Of a DNA stretch of 64,000 nt, positions 51,342 to 62,100 are shown one piece after another (positions within the stretch are counted from its first letter, which is position 1; every line of letters starts with the position of its first letter). The notes beneath the pieces are model-generated. The model did not search any database, had not been told where the DNA came from, and saw nothing but the letters and a program-made list of their open reading frames with translations. The position numbers and the translations under genes were made by a program. The stretch is from Butyrivibrio sp. AE3004 (GTDB lineage Bacteria > Bacillota > Clostridia > Lachnospirales > Lachnospiraceae): contig NZ_JNLQ01000002.1 in NCBI RefSeq assembly GCF_000703165.1, positions 2,170,001-2,234,000 on the forward strand, read 5' to 3'.

Positions 51342-53294
51342 CTACACTGTTTTAAATTTCCAATAAATGCCGTAGCTTTCTCTGTACTGATTATAATGGG
51401 TTGTGAACACAAGCTCTCTGTCGGTTCCTTTAAGATCAAATTCCATCTCGCCATCTCTCTTTACAAGATAAGACTCTATATTCATGATAAAATCATCTAC
51501 ACTCTTTTCGGAAGTAATAACCACTTCATCTGTATCCACAGCCTTCCTATCAGCTACAACAACAGAAATTCCATGTCCTCTGGTCTTCATTTTTGCTACT
51601 CCAAGCCTTGCAGAAAGCACATATGGTCCGTACATAAATGCATAGGTATCCTTTCCGTCCTGTAGATTATGACAGGTGATCCCCATAGGTAAGCTTACTG
51701 AGAGTTCGCATCCATCCTCTAACATATTCGCCGGAATAATCAAAAATCCTCCTCTTTCTTCTATCTTCAGAATTTCACCCTGCTTCTTTACTTCAGGTGC
51801 GTCTTTTACCCATGTAGGAATACTCAGGCACAGATCCTTTGTAATTTTTTTACCTTCACGAGGAGCTACATTAATTCTGACATCGGGAGAAGATGAAAAG
51901 TCACAACTTACAGCTATATCATAGTCTTCCGTTTTATATTCAGAAGAAATGTATAAAGCAATGATCAGCTCTTTTTCATTTTCAAAATAGATGCCGTCCT
52001 GCAGCTTGGTAAAGTTCTCATAACCTGTTCCTGTACAACACCAGAAATTACCGTCCAGAGTATTGAACACCTTCTGATAACCTGTAGCCATAGGCTGAAA
52101 ATATGTGGTAAAACCTGTTTCATGGTTTTGTGAAGCAAGAATTGCGTTTATAAAAGTTCTCTCAGCGTAATCAAGGTATTTCTTTTTTCCCGTCTCGGCA
52201 AAAAGTCTTCTTGAAAATTTCAGCATATTGTAGGTATTACAGGTTTCGTTATTAACGTTTGTCCGTTCACCGTCAAGAATATCATCCTCACCGAAGTGCT
52301 CATCCTCACTGTTTCCTCCTGTAACATATGTATGTTTTGAAACAACCATGTCGAAGAAGCTCTCAGCATATTCCAAATACTTCGTTTCCCCGGCATCCGT
52401 CTCATATCTTGCAAGAGCTCCCACAAACTTGGGAATTGTTGTATTTGCATGAAAATTGTTAAGAGTATTTTTACCGGACAAAAGCACCTTCTCAAAGAGG
52501 GGAATCTCATCAAAGCGATGAGCTGCAGCCTTAAACATTTCAAAATCACAATGATACAAACTGCTGCCCTTTTTCTTTAAATCTTCATTTATCTGATAAA
52601 GCTCGTAGAGACAGTCATTCATTCCGCCGTATTCTATTCCGAGAACAGTCCTGTTTATTTCTTCTGACCATGACAGAGCTCTTCTTGCAATCCACATTCC
52701 AAAGTCATTTGCGACTTCCAGTCCGATATTTTTACCTGCAATTTTAAAAGAAGCATTTAAACCGCTTAATATTTTATGGGTTGTATACCACGGAACCCAT
52801 GCCTTTTCAAAAGGATGATCAAAGCCCTGCTCCACGTTATCAAACTGAAGAACCGGGTTATCACGAAATTCCTTTGTCGGAAGTGCCGCTCCGAAAATAA
52901 AGCCTTCCTCTCCGGTTCCTTTAACAAGCTTCTGACATTCCTTCAATGCATCAAGAATATAGTCGAGTCTCTCTGATACCTTTTTCCTTTTTTCATCATC
53001 AAGGGCGGGACTAGCAAAAGCCTGAGCCAATGCGGTAATGTAGTGTCCAAGGGTATGTCCTCCTATAAGACCATCCTCCCAGTTTCCGCCATATCGTTTT
53101 TCTCCCTTCATAAGGGTGTTTATGGATGCTTCATCCAAACCGGCTATACGGCCTGCCACTTCCCAAAAGCCTGCGAGTAATCTGTCCGGATTAAGAAGCA
53201 GCATGTTGTTAACTTCAATATTAAATGCCTCATCACAATATCTGTCTGTCAGCTCCACAGATGAAAGAGGTACTGTCATATAATAATTATTCAT
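51342..53294 (-). CDS. Glycoside hydrolase family 127 (beta-L-arabinofuranosidase-like)
   Basis: 650 residues from ATG at 53294 (AAAGG upstream; frame open further). Belongs to the former DUF1680 family. Hallmarks: GGHTLGHYITALAQAFAS, WVPWYTTHKILSGL, the NNETCNTYNMLKFSRRLF segment and the catalytic FWCCTGTGYENFTKL, whose Cys/Glu residues bind zinc and act as nucleophile in HypBA1. No signal peptide, so it is cytoplasmic and acts on imported oligosaccharides. It is transcribed divergently from an AraC regulator. Confidence 0.93.
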   Translation of the reverse strand: MNNYYMTVPLSSVELTDRYCDEAFNIEVNNMLLLNPDRLLAGFWEVAGRIAGLDEASINTLMKGEKRYGGNWEDGLIGGHTLGHYITALAQAFASPALDDEKRKKVSERLDYILDALKECQKLVKGTGEEGFIFGAALPTKEFRDNPVLQFDNVEQGFDHPFEKAWVPWYTTHKILSGLNASFKIAGKNIGLEVANDFGMWIARRALSWSEEINRTVLGIEYGGMNDCLYELYQINEDLKKKGSSLYHCDFEMFKAAAHRFDEIPLFEKVLLSGKNTLNNFHANTTIPKFVGALARYETDAGETKYLEYAESFFDMVVSKHTYVTGGNSEDEHFGEDDILDGERTNVNNETCNTYNMLKFSRRLFAETGKKKYLDYAERTFINAILASQNHETGFTTYFQPMATGYQKVFNTLDGNFWCCTGTGYENFTKLQDGIYFENEKELIIALYISSEYKTEDYDIAVSCDFSSSPDVRINVAPREGKKITKDLCLSIPTWVKDAPEVKKQGEILKIEERGGFLIIPANMLEDGCELSVSLPMGITCHNLQDGKDTYAFMYGPYVLSARLGVAKMKTRGHGISVVVADRKAVDTDEVVITSEKSVDDFIMNIESYLVKRDGEMEFDLKGTDRELVFTTHYNQYRESYGIYWKFKTV

Positions 53295-53380
53295 GATATT
53301 TTTGCCTTTCATTAGTTTTGTTTTCTGCAAAAAGATTAGCATTTTGCCAAAGACATAAAAATAGTATATAGATAGAATAA

Positions 53381-53394
53381 GTGTCATTTTTCCA
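53381..53394. promoter_or_regulatory. Distal AraC-type site
   Basis: GTGTCATTTTTCCA, same core as the paired sites at 53456-53489. Near the GH127 start side of the divergent region. Confidence 0.45.
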
Positions 53395-53455
53395 TTCATT
53401 ACATCCCGATATTATCGGCGATTTTCGTAATAGGTGTAATATTTTTCTGTTTTAT

Positions 53456-53489
53456 GTGTCATTATTCCATCTTATGTGTCATTTTTCAC
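53456..53489. promoter_or_regulatory. Paired AraC-type direct repeats
   Basis: GTGTCATTATTCCA and GTGTCATTTTTCAC start 20 bp apart, about two helix turns, directly before a -10-like TATAAT at 53500 for the AraC gene. Candidate operators shared by both divergent genes. Confidence 0.55.
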
Positions 53490-53548
53490 TTTTATATAGT
53501 ATAATGAGCCGGAAAACAGGCATTTACATATGTGGAGATTATCGAGCA

Positions 53549-54445
53549 ATGACTAAAGCAAAACCAAAAAAAGTTCAGAATAAACTAATTGTATTTCCAA
53601 GAGAACAGCTTTTTCGTTATTTAAGATCAGGAAAGTTTGTCGCTCTTTCCTCTGATTGGAAGCATGAAAATCTGCCTCTGCTTATTGACTATGAGCTGAT
53701 AGTTGTAACAGAGGGCACATTGTTTCTTCGATATATGGATGAAGATTTTACGGTATCCGCAGGAGAATATCTCATTCTTCCTCCAAGTAAAAGTAAAAGA
53801 AGCGGCTTCAAAAAAGCGTATTGCTCCTTCTATTGGTCACATTTCACGGTTGATATGAAAACCTTGCCTGCAAGAATTACTCAGGATGAAGCTTATGTTT
53901 ATGAGAGGGCAGGCTGTTTTCTTATACCTCAAACTGCGCCCGTCCCCAGACTTGAGAAGATGGTAGTACAAATGAAGCAGCTTCAGGATCTTGAAAGGAA
54001 CAACTACCCGGACATAACTTTAAACGCTGCGATAACTTCAATTGTAGCTGAGCTTTTCGGGCAGCTGATTTCAGAAATACCAAGAAATCTTGACCCCATA
54101 GGCAATAATCAGATCTATTCCGATATCGCTGATTATATAAGGCGGAATATCTCAGAGAACATCAAGATCAGGGATATTGCGGATGCTTTCGGTTACAGCC
54201 CCAAATATCTCTCGCATCTTTTCAGCGTTGTAAGCGGAAGTTCCCTAAAGCAGTTCATTATGTCTCAGAAAATAGAAACAGCCAGCTATTTACTCACTGA
54301 TACCGATAAAACCATTTCTGAGATTGCCGCTTCACTAGGTTTCTCAGATATGCACAACTTTTCGCGGAGCTTTAAAAAAGTGACGGGTCTTTCTCCGACT
54401 GCCTACCGTAATACCTATTCAAAAAGACTTCTCTACCACGTTTAA
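53549..54445 (+). CDS. AraC-family transcriptional regulator
   Basis: 298 residues from ATG at 53549 with GGAG upstream; the frame is open further but would run through the operator repeats. N-terminal cupin-like ligand domain (ELIVVTEGTLFLRYMDEDFTVSAGEYLILPP) and C-terminal double HTH (about 195-290; IKIRDIADAFGYSPKYLSHLFS and KTISEIAASLGFSDMHNFSRSFKKVTGLSPTAYR). It probably activates the divergent GH127 gene in response to a sugar. Only plus-strand gene of the region besides the insertion sequences. Confidence 0.93.
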   Translation: MTKAKPKKVQNKLIVFPREQLFRYLRSGKFVALSSDWKHENLPLLIDYELIVVTEGTLFLRYMDEDFTVSAGEYLILPPSKSKRSGFKKAYCSFYWSHFTVDMKTLPARITQDEAYVYERAGCFLIPQTAPVPRLEKMVVQMKQLQDLERNNYPDITLNAAITSIVAELFGQLISEIPRNLDPIGNNQIYSDIADYIRRNISENIKIRDIADAFGYSPKYLSHLFSVVSGSSLKQFIMSQKIETASYLLTDTDKTISEIAASLGFSDMHNFSRSFKKVTGLSPTAYRNTYSKRLLYHV

Positions 54446-54488
54446 AGCTTCATCAAAGCAGCAAACACGGTTATTTCTCTACACGAAT

Positions 54489-54553
54489 AAAAGGCCGCTT
54501 ACGAATGACATGTTTCCGGAATGAGAGAGACATGTCAATCGAAGCGGTCTTTT
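54489..54553. terminator. Bidirectional terminator between AraC and amylase genes
   Basis: Long stem (54489-54512 with 54530-54552) with few mismatches and T/A ends. The stretch 54556-54784 holds no gene I can support. Confidence 0.8.
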
Positions 54554-54784
54554 ACCACCTTTTAGAAATTTGGATTTAAGAAGATATGGAAAAAATTATA
54601 GGAGTTTGTATGGTATTGCAACATACGGGTCCTTGGCTATTCCAAAGATTCATCTGAAACAAACTATTTTCAAACAGCTCCTCCCAGCGTCAATCCTTGT
54701 TTTGCCAAGGCCGCTTTGCTTTACACAAATTAGTATATCCGTACGTGTCCAACAAATGTCCAACACGTACAGACATTGTTTTAT

Positions 54785-57700
54785 TTATTTTTTCTTAGCC
54801 TTTTTTACCTTTTGGGTATTAGTCTTTTTTATCTTTTTGGTCTTAGGCTTTTTTACAGAAATTTTACAGGTTGCTTTGTAATTGCCTTCCACTGTTGTTA
54901 CGGTAATTGTTGCAGTACCCTTAGAAACTGCTGTGACCACACCGTTCTCATCAACTGTGGCAACATTTTTGTCACTACTGCTCCATTTTACATCACTTAT
55001 AGTAGCTTTTTTAGGTTTAAGCGTTGCCTTAAGAGCAAAGGTTTTTCCTTCAGTCAGAGTCTTCTTTGACTTGTTAAGTTTTACTCCTTCTACCTTTACC
55101 TTTTTGGTAACTGTAACTTTACAATCATCCTTAAAGCCACCATCTTTGGTTGTAACAGTTATTATGCAGCTGCCCTTTTTCTTAGCTTTTATAAGTCCTT
55201 CTGCAGAAACCTCGGCAATACTATTGTCGCTTGAAGACCAGGTAACTTCCTTGTCTGTAGCATCGGCAGGCAAAATATCAGCGGTAAGCTTATATGTTCC
55301 TGTCTTACCGATCTTTACCTTGTGCTTGTCGAGTTTAACTCCTGTAACAGAAACAGCCTTTTCTGTTTCGACTTTAGCCGGAGTAGTCTCAGGCACTGTT
55401 ACAGAAGGCTTCTCTTTTTCCTCCTTTGAAGGTGTATCAGGAGTAGTTGCGGTTCCTTCAGGCTTTGTGTTTACAGTTTCCTTTGTTTCCTCTTTTACCG
55501 GTGTTCCGGGATTTTCTTTTGCAGGCTCCTCTGTGCCGGGCTGCTCAGGTTCTTCTTTTCCGGGTTCCTCTGTGCCGGGCTGCTCAGGTTCTTCCTTTCC
55601 GGGCTCCTCTGTGCCGGGCTGCTCAGGATTCTCTTTACCGGGCTCCTCTGTGCCGGGCTCCTCGGGATCCTCTTTACCGGGCTCCTCAGGATCCTCTTTA
55701 CCGGGTTCTTCTGTCTTATCTTTTCCTTCAATGGCAAGTTCTTTGGACCCATAGCCTATTGTTTTTGTTGTATTGAAAAATACATTTGTTGTATCGTCGA
55801 TAATCTTATCTTCAAGCTGACCAGATCCCATATTGTTGAGAATTAAGTGAAGGCTTCCGCCCTCCATAGCTTCAGTTGGAACGTCGGTGTAATACCATCC
55901 GTTCTTTTCACTGTACATACGTGTTCCGGGCCATTTTCCAAGGGCATCGTTATACTTGTTCTCTACACCGCCCCAGATATAAGCGTCAACTCTTCCCCAG
56001 TCATTATCATCATAATAGTAGATTCTTGTAACAGGTGTTCCTTCAGGATATGCAGGTGTTACAACAAAATCTTCTTCATCCGGAGGATTCAGTGCTTCTT
56101 CCTTCGAACCGTAAATTCTGTTACCCACAACAAATCTGTTCTTAATGTCTCTTATTACAAGATCACCTGTCTGCTTACCATTATTGTTATTGTTGAAAAT
56201 AATCTTAAAGTTTGCACCTGCAGCGGCAGGAACAGTTACCTTCCACCATCCCTCACCTTCGTTTTCACAGGCAGTTCCGGGCCATTCTCCAAAAGAGTAT
56301 GCTTCCCAGGTATACGCGTAAACCTCGTCCCATTCATTCTTATTATAGAAATAAACTGTTGTACTGTTTGCTGAGATTCCAAGTGCATCTTCAGCTTCTG
56401 CCTTTGATGCAAACTGTAATACATTCCACTGTCCCTGATCATTCTTACCGTTTAAAACAATGTACTTCTTATCACCTGTTACAGAAATATTTGCAGTCTG
56501 TGTTCCTTCTGTATTGAAAATTACGTTGTACTTATCATCAGCTCTTTCTTTGGGTAGCTTTAAGTCAGCTCTTATCCAGTAGCCTCCATCATCATAAGTA
56601 TTCTTGCCTGGCCACTCTCCCGTTACAGGCACAAACGGATCATCAAACCAGGAGTAGATATTTGTTGCACCCCAAAGCTCAGTGTTGAAAAAGTATACCG
56701 AATCCGTAACAAGTCCGAGTGCAGTATCCGCATCTTTTTTGGACTCAAAAACATCTGTCTTTTCAGGTGTTACAAAGGACTCTTTTCCGCCTTCTATATC
56801 ATAGAAAGCTGTCTTCTCATTTCCATCTGTAAATGCAATTTTGAAGTTTTCTGAAGCTACGTTTATTCTGAACCATCCGTCGTTTTCACTAAGTGCTATA
56901 ACCGGAGTCTCATTGTCATCGATGTATGCAAGTACGTTTTTCCAATTATTTGAATTATTGAAATGAACTGCCGTATAAGCTTCATCAGTTGCTTTAGTGA
57001 GGACAACTACAGATTCCTGCTGAATGATTCCATCGATTTTACCCTCTTTTACGCTGAAAAGATCGGTTTTTCCTTCAACGGTATTTACATAGTTACCGTC
57101 TGCAAGTGTTGTTTCTCCGCTAATTGCAACAGGGTATGATGCAGTATTTACAAGAACTGCGCCTTCTGCCTTCTCATCTCCTCTTTCGATCATGAGTACA
57201 TGAACATCACCACCGGGATTTGAAAGAGTTTCTCCCTTTCCCTTCATAGATGTTCTGAACTTGTTTACCGCTGTAACTTCAGGTGATTTAAATAAATCGT
57301 TTCCTGTTATGCCGATAATATTATCGCCAAAAGGATTTTCAGCTGAGCTTCCTCTCGGTCTTGAGAAAAAGAGCGGTGTTCCGTCTTTTCTTGCTGCGAT
57401 GACAGCCCATGCTTCAATAGTATCCTTATCGTCAAGTGTCTTATAGGACTCATCGTTTATATAGTTGTCGTGTGACTCAACCCAGGTCACAAGCCTGTTA
57501 CTGTCAGCCTTGTAATTGGTCTCATCGTAAATTCCGTATCCGGAAAGCTTACCTGCCGAAACATTATTTCCGGCAATTGCAGATCTTATTGTTCCTCCGT
57601 AATTGCTGGCTGTTGTTCCGCCGATATACTGCTGGTATGCAGCAAGTCTGTCCCCATCTCCCTGTAAGACCTCTCCGTATACAAAAAGATTAGAATAATT

Positions 57701-58987
57701 TTTTCCGTTTCCTGTTTCCTCCGAATATGCATCAATTGCTGCTGCCATATTGGGATAGAAATTATTTCTGCCCGCATCCTCAGAGTAGTTTGAAGGAACC
57801 GGATCATCAGGAAGTGCTATATGCTTCGCCGTATCAATTCTGAATCCGTCTGCGCCGCAGTTGATGCAATCGTTAAGATACGCATAGAAATAATCCTGAA
57901 AATCTGTGTTCTCGGTATCAACATCGTATAGGCCGCCCATTGCATTGTAGGTAACACTGCCTCTGTTGTTGTAATCCATTCCAGCTTTATAATCCTTGTG
58001 AAAAAGATTATCCCATCCGCCGACAGCATCGATCATATTCTGTGAAATGGCTTCGTCGGTAGGTGTTGTATGGTTCGGAAGAATGTCCACAATGATACCG
58101 ATCCCGTACTTATCAGCCTCGTTACACATTTCCATAAACTCCTGCCTTGTTCCGAGCTGATAGTTACCGAGAGTCCAGTCTGTAGGCTGATAGTGGTAAT
58201 ACCACATTCCGTCGGTTCCGTTAAGATCACCTCTTAGTGATAATGCAGGGTGTGTATCAAGGCATGCGTTTGCAGGTGATGTCTGAATTGCTGTAAAACC
58301 TGCATCTGCAATTGCCTGCATATTTTCCTTTATAGTATTAAAGCTCCAACAAAAAGCATGGAGAATTGTTCCGTCATGAATAGATTCACGATTCACACTT
58401 GCACTGTTATTGATATTTTCCTTTTCGTGCTTTTGCTTATCCTTAGCTGCCTGCTTCTTTGACTCTGCATCTTCATCAGTAGCATCCGCAGTTTCCGGAT
58501 CATCCTTGTTCTCAGATTCCTTTACAGCAGAAGTATCTTCCATGTTATCTGCAGATGCATCAGATGATGGTACTTCAGAATTGTCTACGTCAGATGTTGT
58601 TTCAGCATTTTCTTCTATGCCTTGATCTGGTGTCTCTGCAGTATTATCAGCATTCTCTTCATCTGCTGTCTTTTCATCACTTTCAGGGTTTTCTAAATTT
58701 TCAAATTTTTGTATTTCTTCCTCTTTGAAATTGTCTGTCTGTTCCCCGAAGCATTCAGCCTGTGTCTCATTTTTCCCTGCCTGTGACTCATTTTCCCCTG
58801 TCGCAGTCTCGTCACTTTCACTCTCTTCCCGGTTGAGATCAGTCTCCCCGTCAAAAAGCTCTGCAGACTCCATGCCTTCTGCCTCACTTGCCACAGAAAC
58901 AAGGGCAGATCCGGGTGCTCCCATGGCAAGAGATGCCCCAAGTAAAACGGACATTAACCGTTTTACTACATATTTACCTCTTCTCAT
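54785..58987 (-). CDS. Secreted multidomain alpha-amylase (GH13)
   Basis: 1,400 residues from ATG at 58987 (GGAGG upstream). Order: signal peptide (RRGKYVVKRLMSVLLGASLAMG, ending near VASEA), acidic Glu/Asp/Ser-rich spacer (about 40-185), GH13 catalytic domain with DILPNHTT, GFRIDTAKH (nucleophile Asp), YGEVLQG (acid Glu) and WVESHDN; four CBM26-like starch-binding modules (VYFYNKNEWDEVYAYTW, EWPGT patterns; about 665-1110); Glu/Pro/Gly tandem repeats; two BIG2 Ig-like domains with TWSSSD.VA.V patterns; Lys-rich tail. It hydrolyses starch outside the cell; the basic tail may hold it on the wall. No sortase motif. An operator-like palindrome lies upstream. Confidence 0.93.
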   Translation of the reverse strand: MRRGKYVVKRLMSVLLGASLAMGAPGSALVSVASEAEGMESAELFDGETDLNREESESDETATGENESQAGKNETQAECFGEQTDNFKEEEIQKFENLENPESDEKTADEENADNTAETPDQGIEENAETTSDVDNSEVPSSDASADNMEDTSAVKESENKDDPETADATDEDAESKKQAAKDKQKHEKENINNSASVNRESIHDGTILHAFCWSFNTIKENMQAIADAGFTAIQTSPANACLDTHPALSLRGDLNGTDGMWYYHYQPTDWTLGNYQLGTRQEFMEMCNEADKYGIGIIVDILPNHTTPTDEAISQNMIDAVGGWDNLFHKDYKAGMDYNNRGSVTYNAMGGLYDVDTENTDFQDYFYAYLNDCINCGADGFRIDTAKHIALPDDPVPSNYSEDAGRNNFYPNMAAAIDAYSEETGNGKNYSNLFVYGEVLQGDGDRLAAYQQYIGGTTASNYGGTIRSAIAGNNVSAGKLSGYGIYDETNYKADSNRLVTWVESHDNYINDESYKTLDDKDTIEAWAVIAARKDGTPLFFSRPRGSSAENPFGDNIIGITGNDLFKSPEVTAVNKFRTSMKGKGETLSNPGGDVHVLMIERGDEKAEGAVLVNTASYPVAISGETTLADGNYVNTVEGKTDLFSVKEGKIDGIIQQESVVVLTKATDEAYTAVHFNNSNNWKNVLAYIDDNETPVIALSENDGWFRINVASENFKIAFTDGNEKTAFYDIEGGKESFVTPEKTDVFESKKDADTALGLVTDSVYFFNTELWGATNIYSWFDDPFVPVTGEWPGKNTYDDGGYWIRADLKLPKERADDKYNVIFNTEGTQTANISVTGDKKYIVLNGKNDQGQWNVLQFASKAEAEDALGISANSTTVYFYNKNEWDEVYAYTWEAYSFGEWPGTACENEGEGWWKVTVPAAAGANFKIIFNNNNNGKQTGDLVIRDIKNRFVVGNRIYGSKEEALNPPDEEDFVVTPAYPEGTPVTRIYYYDDNDWGRVDAYIWGGVENKYNDALGKWPGTRMYSEKNGWYYTDVPTEAMEGGSLHLILNNMGSGQLEDKIIDDTTNVFFNTTKTIGYGSKELAIEGKDKTEEPGKEDPEEPGKEDPEEPGTEEPGKENPEQPGTEEPGKEEPEQPGTEEPGKEEPEQPGTEEPAKENPGTPVKEETKETVNTKPEGTATTPDTPSKEEKEKPSVTVPETTPAKVETEKAVSVTGVKLDKHKVKIGKTGTYKLTADILPADATDKEVTWSSSDNSIAEVSAEGLIKAKKKGSCIITVTTKDGGFKDDCKVTVTKKVKVEGVKLNKSKKTLTEGKTFALKATLKPKKATISDVKWSSSDKNVATVDENGVVTAVSKGTATITVTTVEGNYKATCKISVKKPKTKKIKKTNTQKVKKAKKK
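55519..55722 (-). repeat. Glu-Pro-Gly tandem repeats in the amylase gene
   Basis: About seven to eight units of EEPGKE(E/D/N)PE(Q/E)PGT type, 18-42 bp each. A flexible spacer between the binding modules and the Ig-like domains; prone to length change. Confidence 0.85.
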
Positions 58988-59019
58988 AACTACCTCCACA
59001 TTTTCATTAATCAAATACT

Positions 59020-59033
59020 GTTAATCGATTAAC
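59020..59033. promoter_or_regulatory. Palindromic operator before the amylase gene
   Basis: GTTAATCGATTAAC, a perfect 14-bp palindrome with central CG, as in LacI-family operators. 33 bp before ATG, so in the promoter or leader. A maltose-type repressor is a plausible binder; none is encoded here. Confidence 0.5.
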
Positions 59034-59126
59034 TCACGTGATATAAATTATAGTTTTGAGGAGCATAAACTGTCAATTATTCAAAGTTTTAGTATTTGGA
59101 AAACGTTTTTTGTGGAAAATAGACAA

Positions 59127-59175
59127 AAATATAGCCCTTGGTTTAACCGCAGCGCAGTTCCAAGAGCCATATTAT
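59127..59175 (-). terminator. Probable terminator after carB
   Basis: Imperfect 10-bp stem (59132-59141 with 59160-59169) and minus-strand T-run. Confidence 0.5.
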
Positions 59176-59191
59176 AGTGATTTATTTCTTA

Positions 59192-62100
59192 TTATCTTAT
59201 CACATCGTGATATTCCTGAAGGGATTTAATATTTCCGCATCCGCCCTTCTTTACTTCCTTTATTCCCTGAACTGCAGCTTTTGCGGCAGCGATGGTTGTT
59301 ATGTAAGGAAGTCTTGCTTTTATTGCGGAGCGGCGAAGGTAAGCATCATCATGCTTTGCTCCCTTTCCGATAGGAGTATTTATCACAAGCTGAACCTCTC
59401 CGTTCTTTATAAGATCCTCAACGTTAGGACGGCCACCCTCATAATTCTTAAGGATTCTATTCGCATCTATTCCGGCACCTATAATTTCCTCATAGGTCTG
59501 ACCGGTCGCATAGATTTTGAACCCTTCCTCTGCAAATGCACCTGCAATTTCAGCAGCATTCGGCTTATCCTCGGAATTTAGAGAAATAAGAACCGCACCC
59601 TCAAGAGGAAGGGCTGCGCCTGCTGCCTCCTCAGCTTTAAAGAAGGCCTCACCCGGAGTCTTAGCAAGACCAAGTACCTCACCTGTTGAACGCATTTCAG
59701 GTCCGAGTACCGGATCTACTTCAGGGAACATATTGAAGGGGAACACAGCCTCTTTTACGCCATAGTACTTTGGCTCTGTATCCTTTGCTGAATCAATCAG
59801 ATCCTGAACAGGAGATTTTCTTCCGGTAAGCTCAGCCGTAATGATATCTGTCGCTACAGGAACCATACTGATTCCGCATACCTTTGATACAAGCGGTACA
59901 GTACGGGATGCACGGGGATTTGCCTCAAGTACATAGACAGTATCATCCTCTATGGCATACTGCATATTCATGAGTCCGACTACGTTCATCTCTACTGCTA
60001 TCTTTCTGGTATACTCCTCGATAGTCTTTAAATGTTTCTCCGAGATGTGCTTGGAAGGAATAATACAAGCAGAATCTCCGGAATGGATGCCTGCAAGCTC
60101 AATGTGCTCCATAACGGCAGGAACAAAGGCTTTCTCTCCGTCACTTATTGCATCTGCCTCACACTCAAGTGCATTATGAAGGAATCGGTCTATAAGAATA
60201 GGTCTGTCAGGAGTTACTCCGACTGCTGCCCTCATATAACCCTCCATGCTTTCCTCATCACGGACAATTTCCATTCCTCTTCCTCCAAGTACAAAGGAAG
60301 GACGTACCATAACGGGATAACCGATTCTTGCAGCAATTGCCTTTGCTTCCTCAACATCTGAAGCCATACCTGACTCTGCCATGGGAATCTCCAGCTTTTC
60401 CATCATCAGACGGAACTGGTCTCTGTCCTCAGCAAGATCAATTACTTCGGGTGTAGTACCGAGAATATTTACGCCCTCTTCCTTAAGCTTTGCAGCAAGA
60501 TTGAGAGGTGTCTGTCCACCGAACTGTGCAATAACTCCAACAGGCTTCTCCTTTTTATAAATCTGAAGAACATCCTCAAGAGTAAGCGGCTCGAAATACA
60601 GTGTGTCTGATGTGTCATAGTCGGTTGAAACCGTCTCGGGATTACAGTTTACAATAATGGTCTCAAAGCCAAGCTTTTTAAGTGCAAGTGCTGCGTGTAC
60701 ACAGCAGTAATCAAATTCAATACCCTGTCCGATCCTGTTTGGACCACCGCCAAGGATCATGATCTTTCTATTCGTGGAAGACATATCCTTGGGATTTTCC
60801 AGTGTAGCATCCGTCTTGTAGGTTGAGTAGTAATAGGCTGCTCCTTCTGTTCCGTATACATGAACTCCGTCAAAACTCTCAAGGAGTCCGAATTCCTCTC
60901 TGGTATTTCTTATATCATCCTCGGATACACAAAGAAGCTCTGACAGATATTTATCTGCAAATCCGTCTTCCTTTGCCCTTACGAGCACGTCCTTTGACGG
61001 AACCCTTCCCGCAAAATCCTTAACAATATTTGTTTCCTCATCAACAAGCTCTTTTATCTCGTTAAGGAAATAATGTTTAACCTTTGTGATGTCAAAAATC
61101 TCATCTACCGTCACACCCTTTTTAAAGGCTTCGTATATAAGGAAATATCTCTCAGAAGAAGCATCCTTTAAAAGATGAAGGAGCTCTTCCTTATCCATAT
61201 CCTGATATTTTTTTACATTGCCAAGTCCGTATCTGCCTTTTTCAAGAGATCTAATGGCTTTCTGGAATGCCTCTTTGAAATTCTTACCGATGGACATAAC
61301 TTCTCCGACCGCTCTCATCTGAGTGCCGAGCTTATCTTCTACGCCACGGAATTTTTCGAATGCCCAGCGCGCAAACTTAACAACCACATAGTCGCCGTTT
61401 GGAACATATTTATCAAGAGTACCGAACTTGGAATCGGGGAGCTCAGCAAGTGTAAGACCTGTTGCAAGCTTTGCGGATACAAGCGCAATCGGGAATCCCG
61501 TTGCCTTACTTGCAAGAGCTGAGGATCTTGAAGTTCTTGGATTTATCTCAATAACAACAATTCTTCCTGTCTTCGGATCATGAGCAAACTGAACATTTGT
61601 ACCGCCGATTACTCCGATATGTTCTACAATCTTATAAGCCTGCCTCTGAAGCTCCTTTTGGAGGTCTTCATCTATTGTGAGCATAGGCGCAGTACAGAAG
61701 GAATCACCTGTATGAACGCCGACCGGATCAACGTTTTCAATGAAACAAACCGTGATCATGTTGTTGTCTTTATCTCTTACTACTTCAAGCTCAAGCTCCT
61801 CCCAGCCAAGGATTGACTCCTCAACAAGAACCTGATGAATGATGGATGCAGCAAGACCTCTTGCACAGACAGTCTGAAGTTCTTCTTTATTGTAAACAAG
61901 GCCACCGCCTGCTCCTCCCATGGTGTAAGCGGGACGCAGCACAACAGGATATCCAAGCTCATCTGCTTCAGCAAGTGCCTCTTCGATGCTGTAGCAGGCC
62001 TTTGATCTCGCCATCTCGATTCCCAGCATATCCATGGTCTTCTTGAACTCTGTTCTGTCTTCGCCACGCTCAATGGCATCAACCTGAACGCCTATAACCT

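Noticed and set aside
54882-55776. Long plus-strand frames opposite the amylase 3' end
   Set aside because: They are mirror frames of the repeat-rich amylase sequence; codon pattern and ribosome binding sites favour the minus strand.
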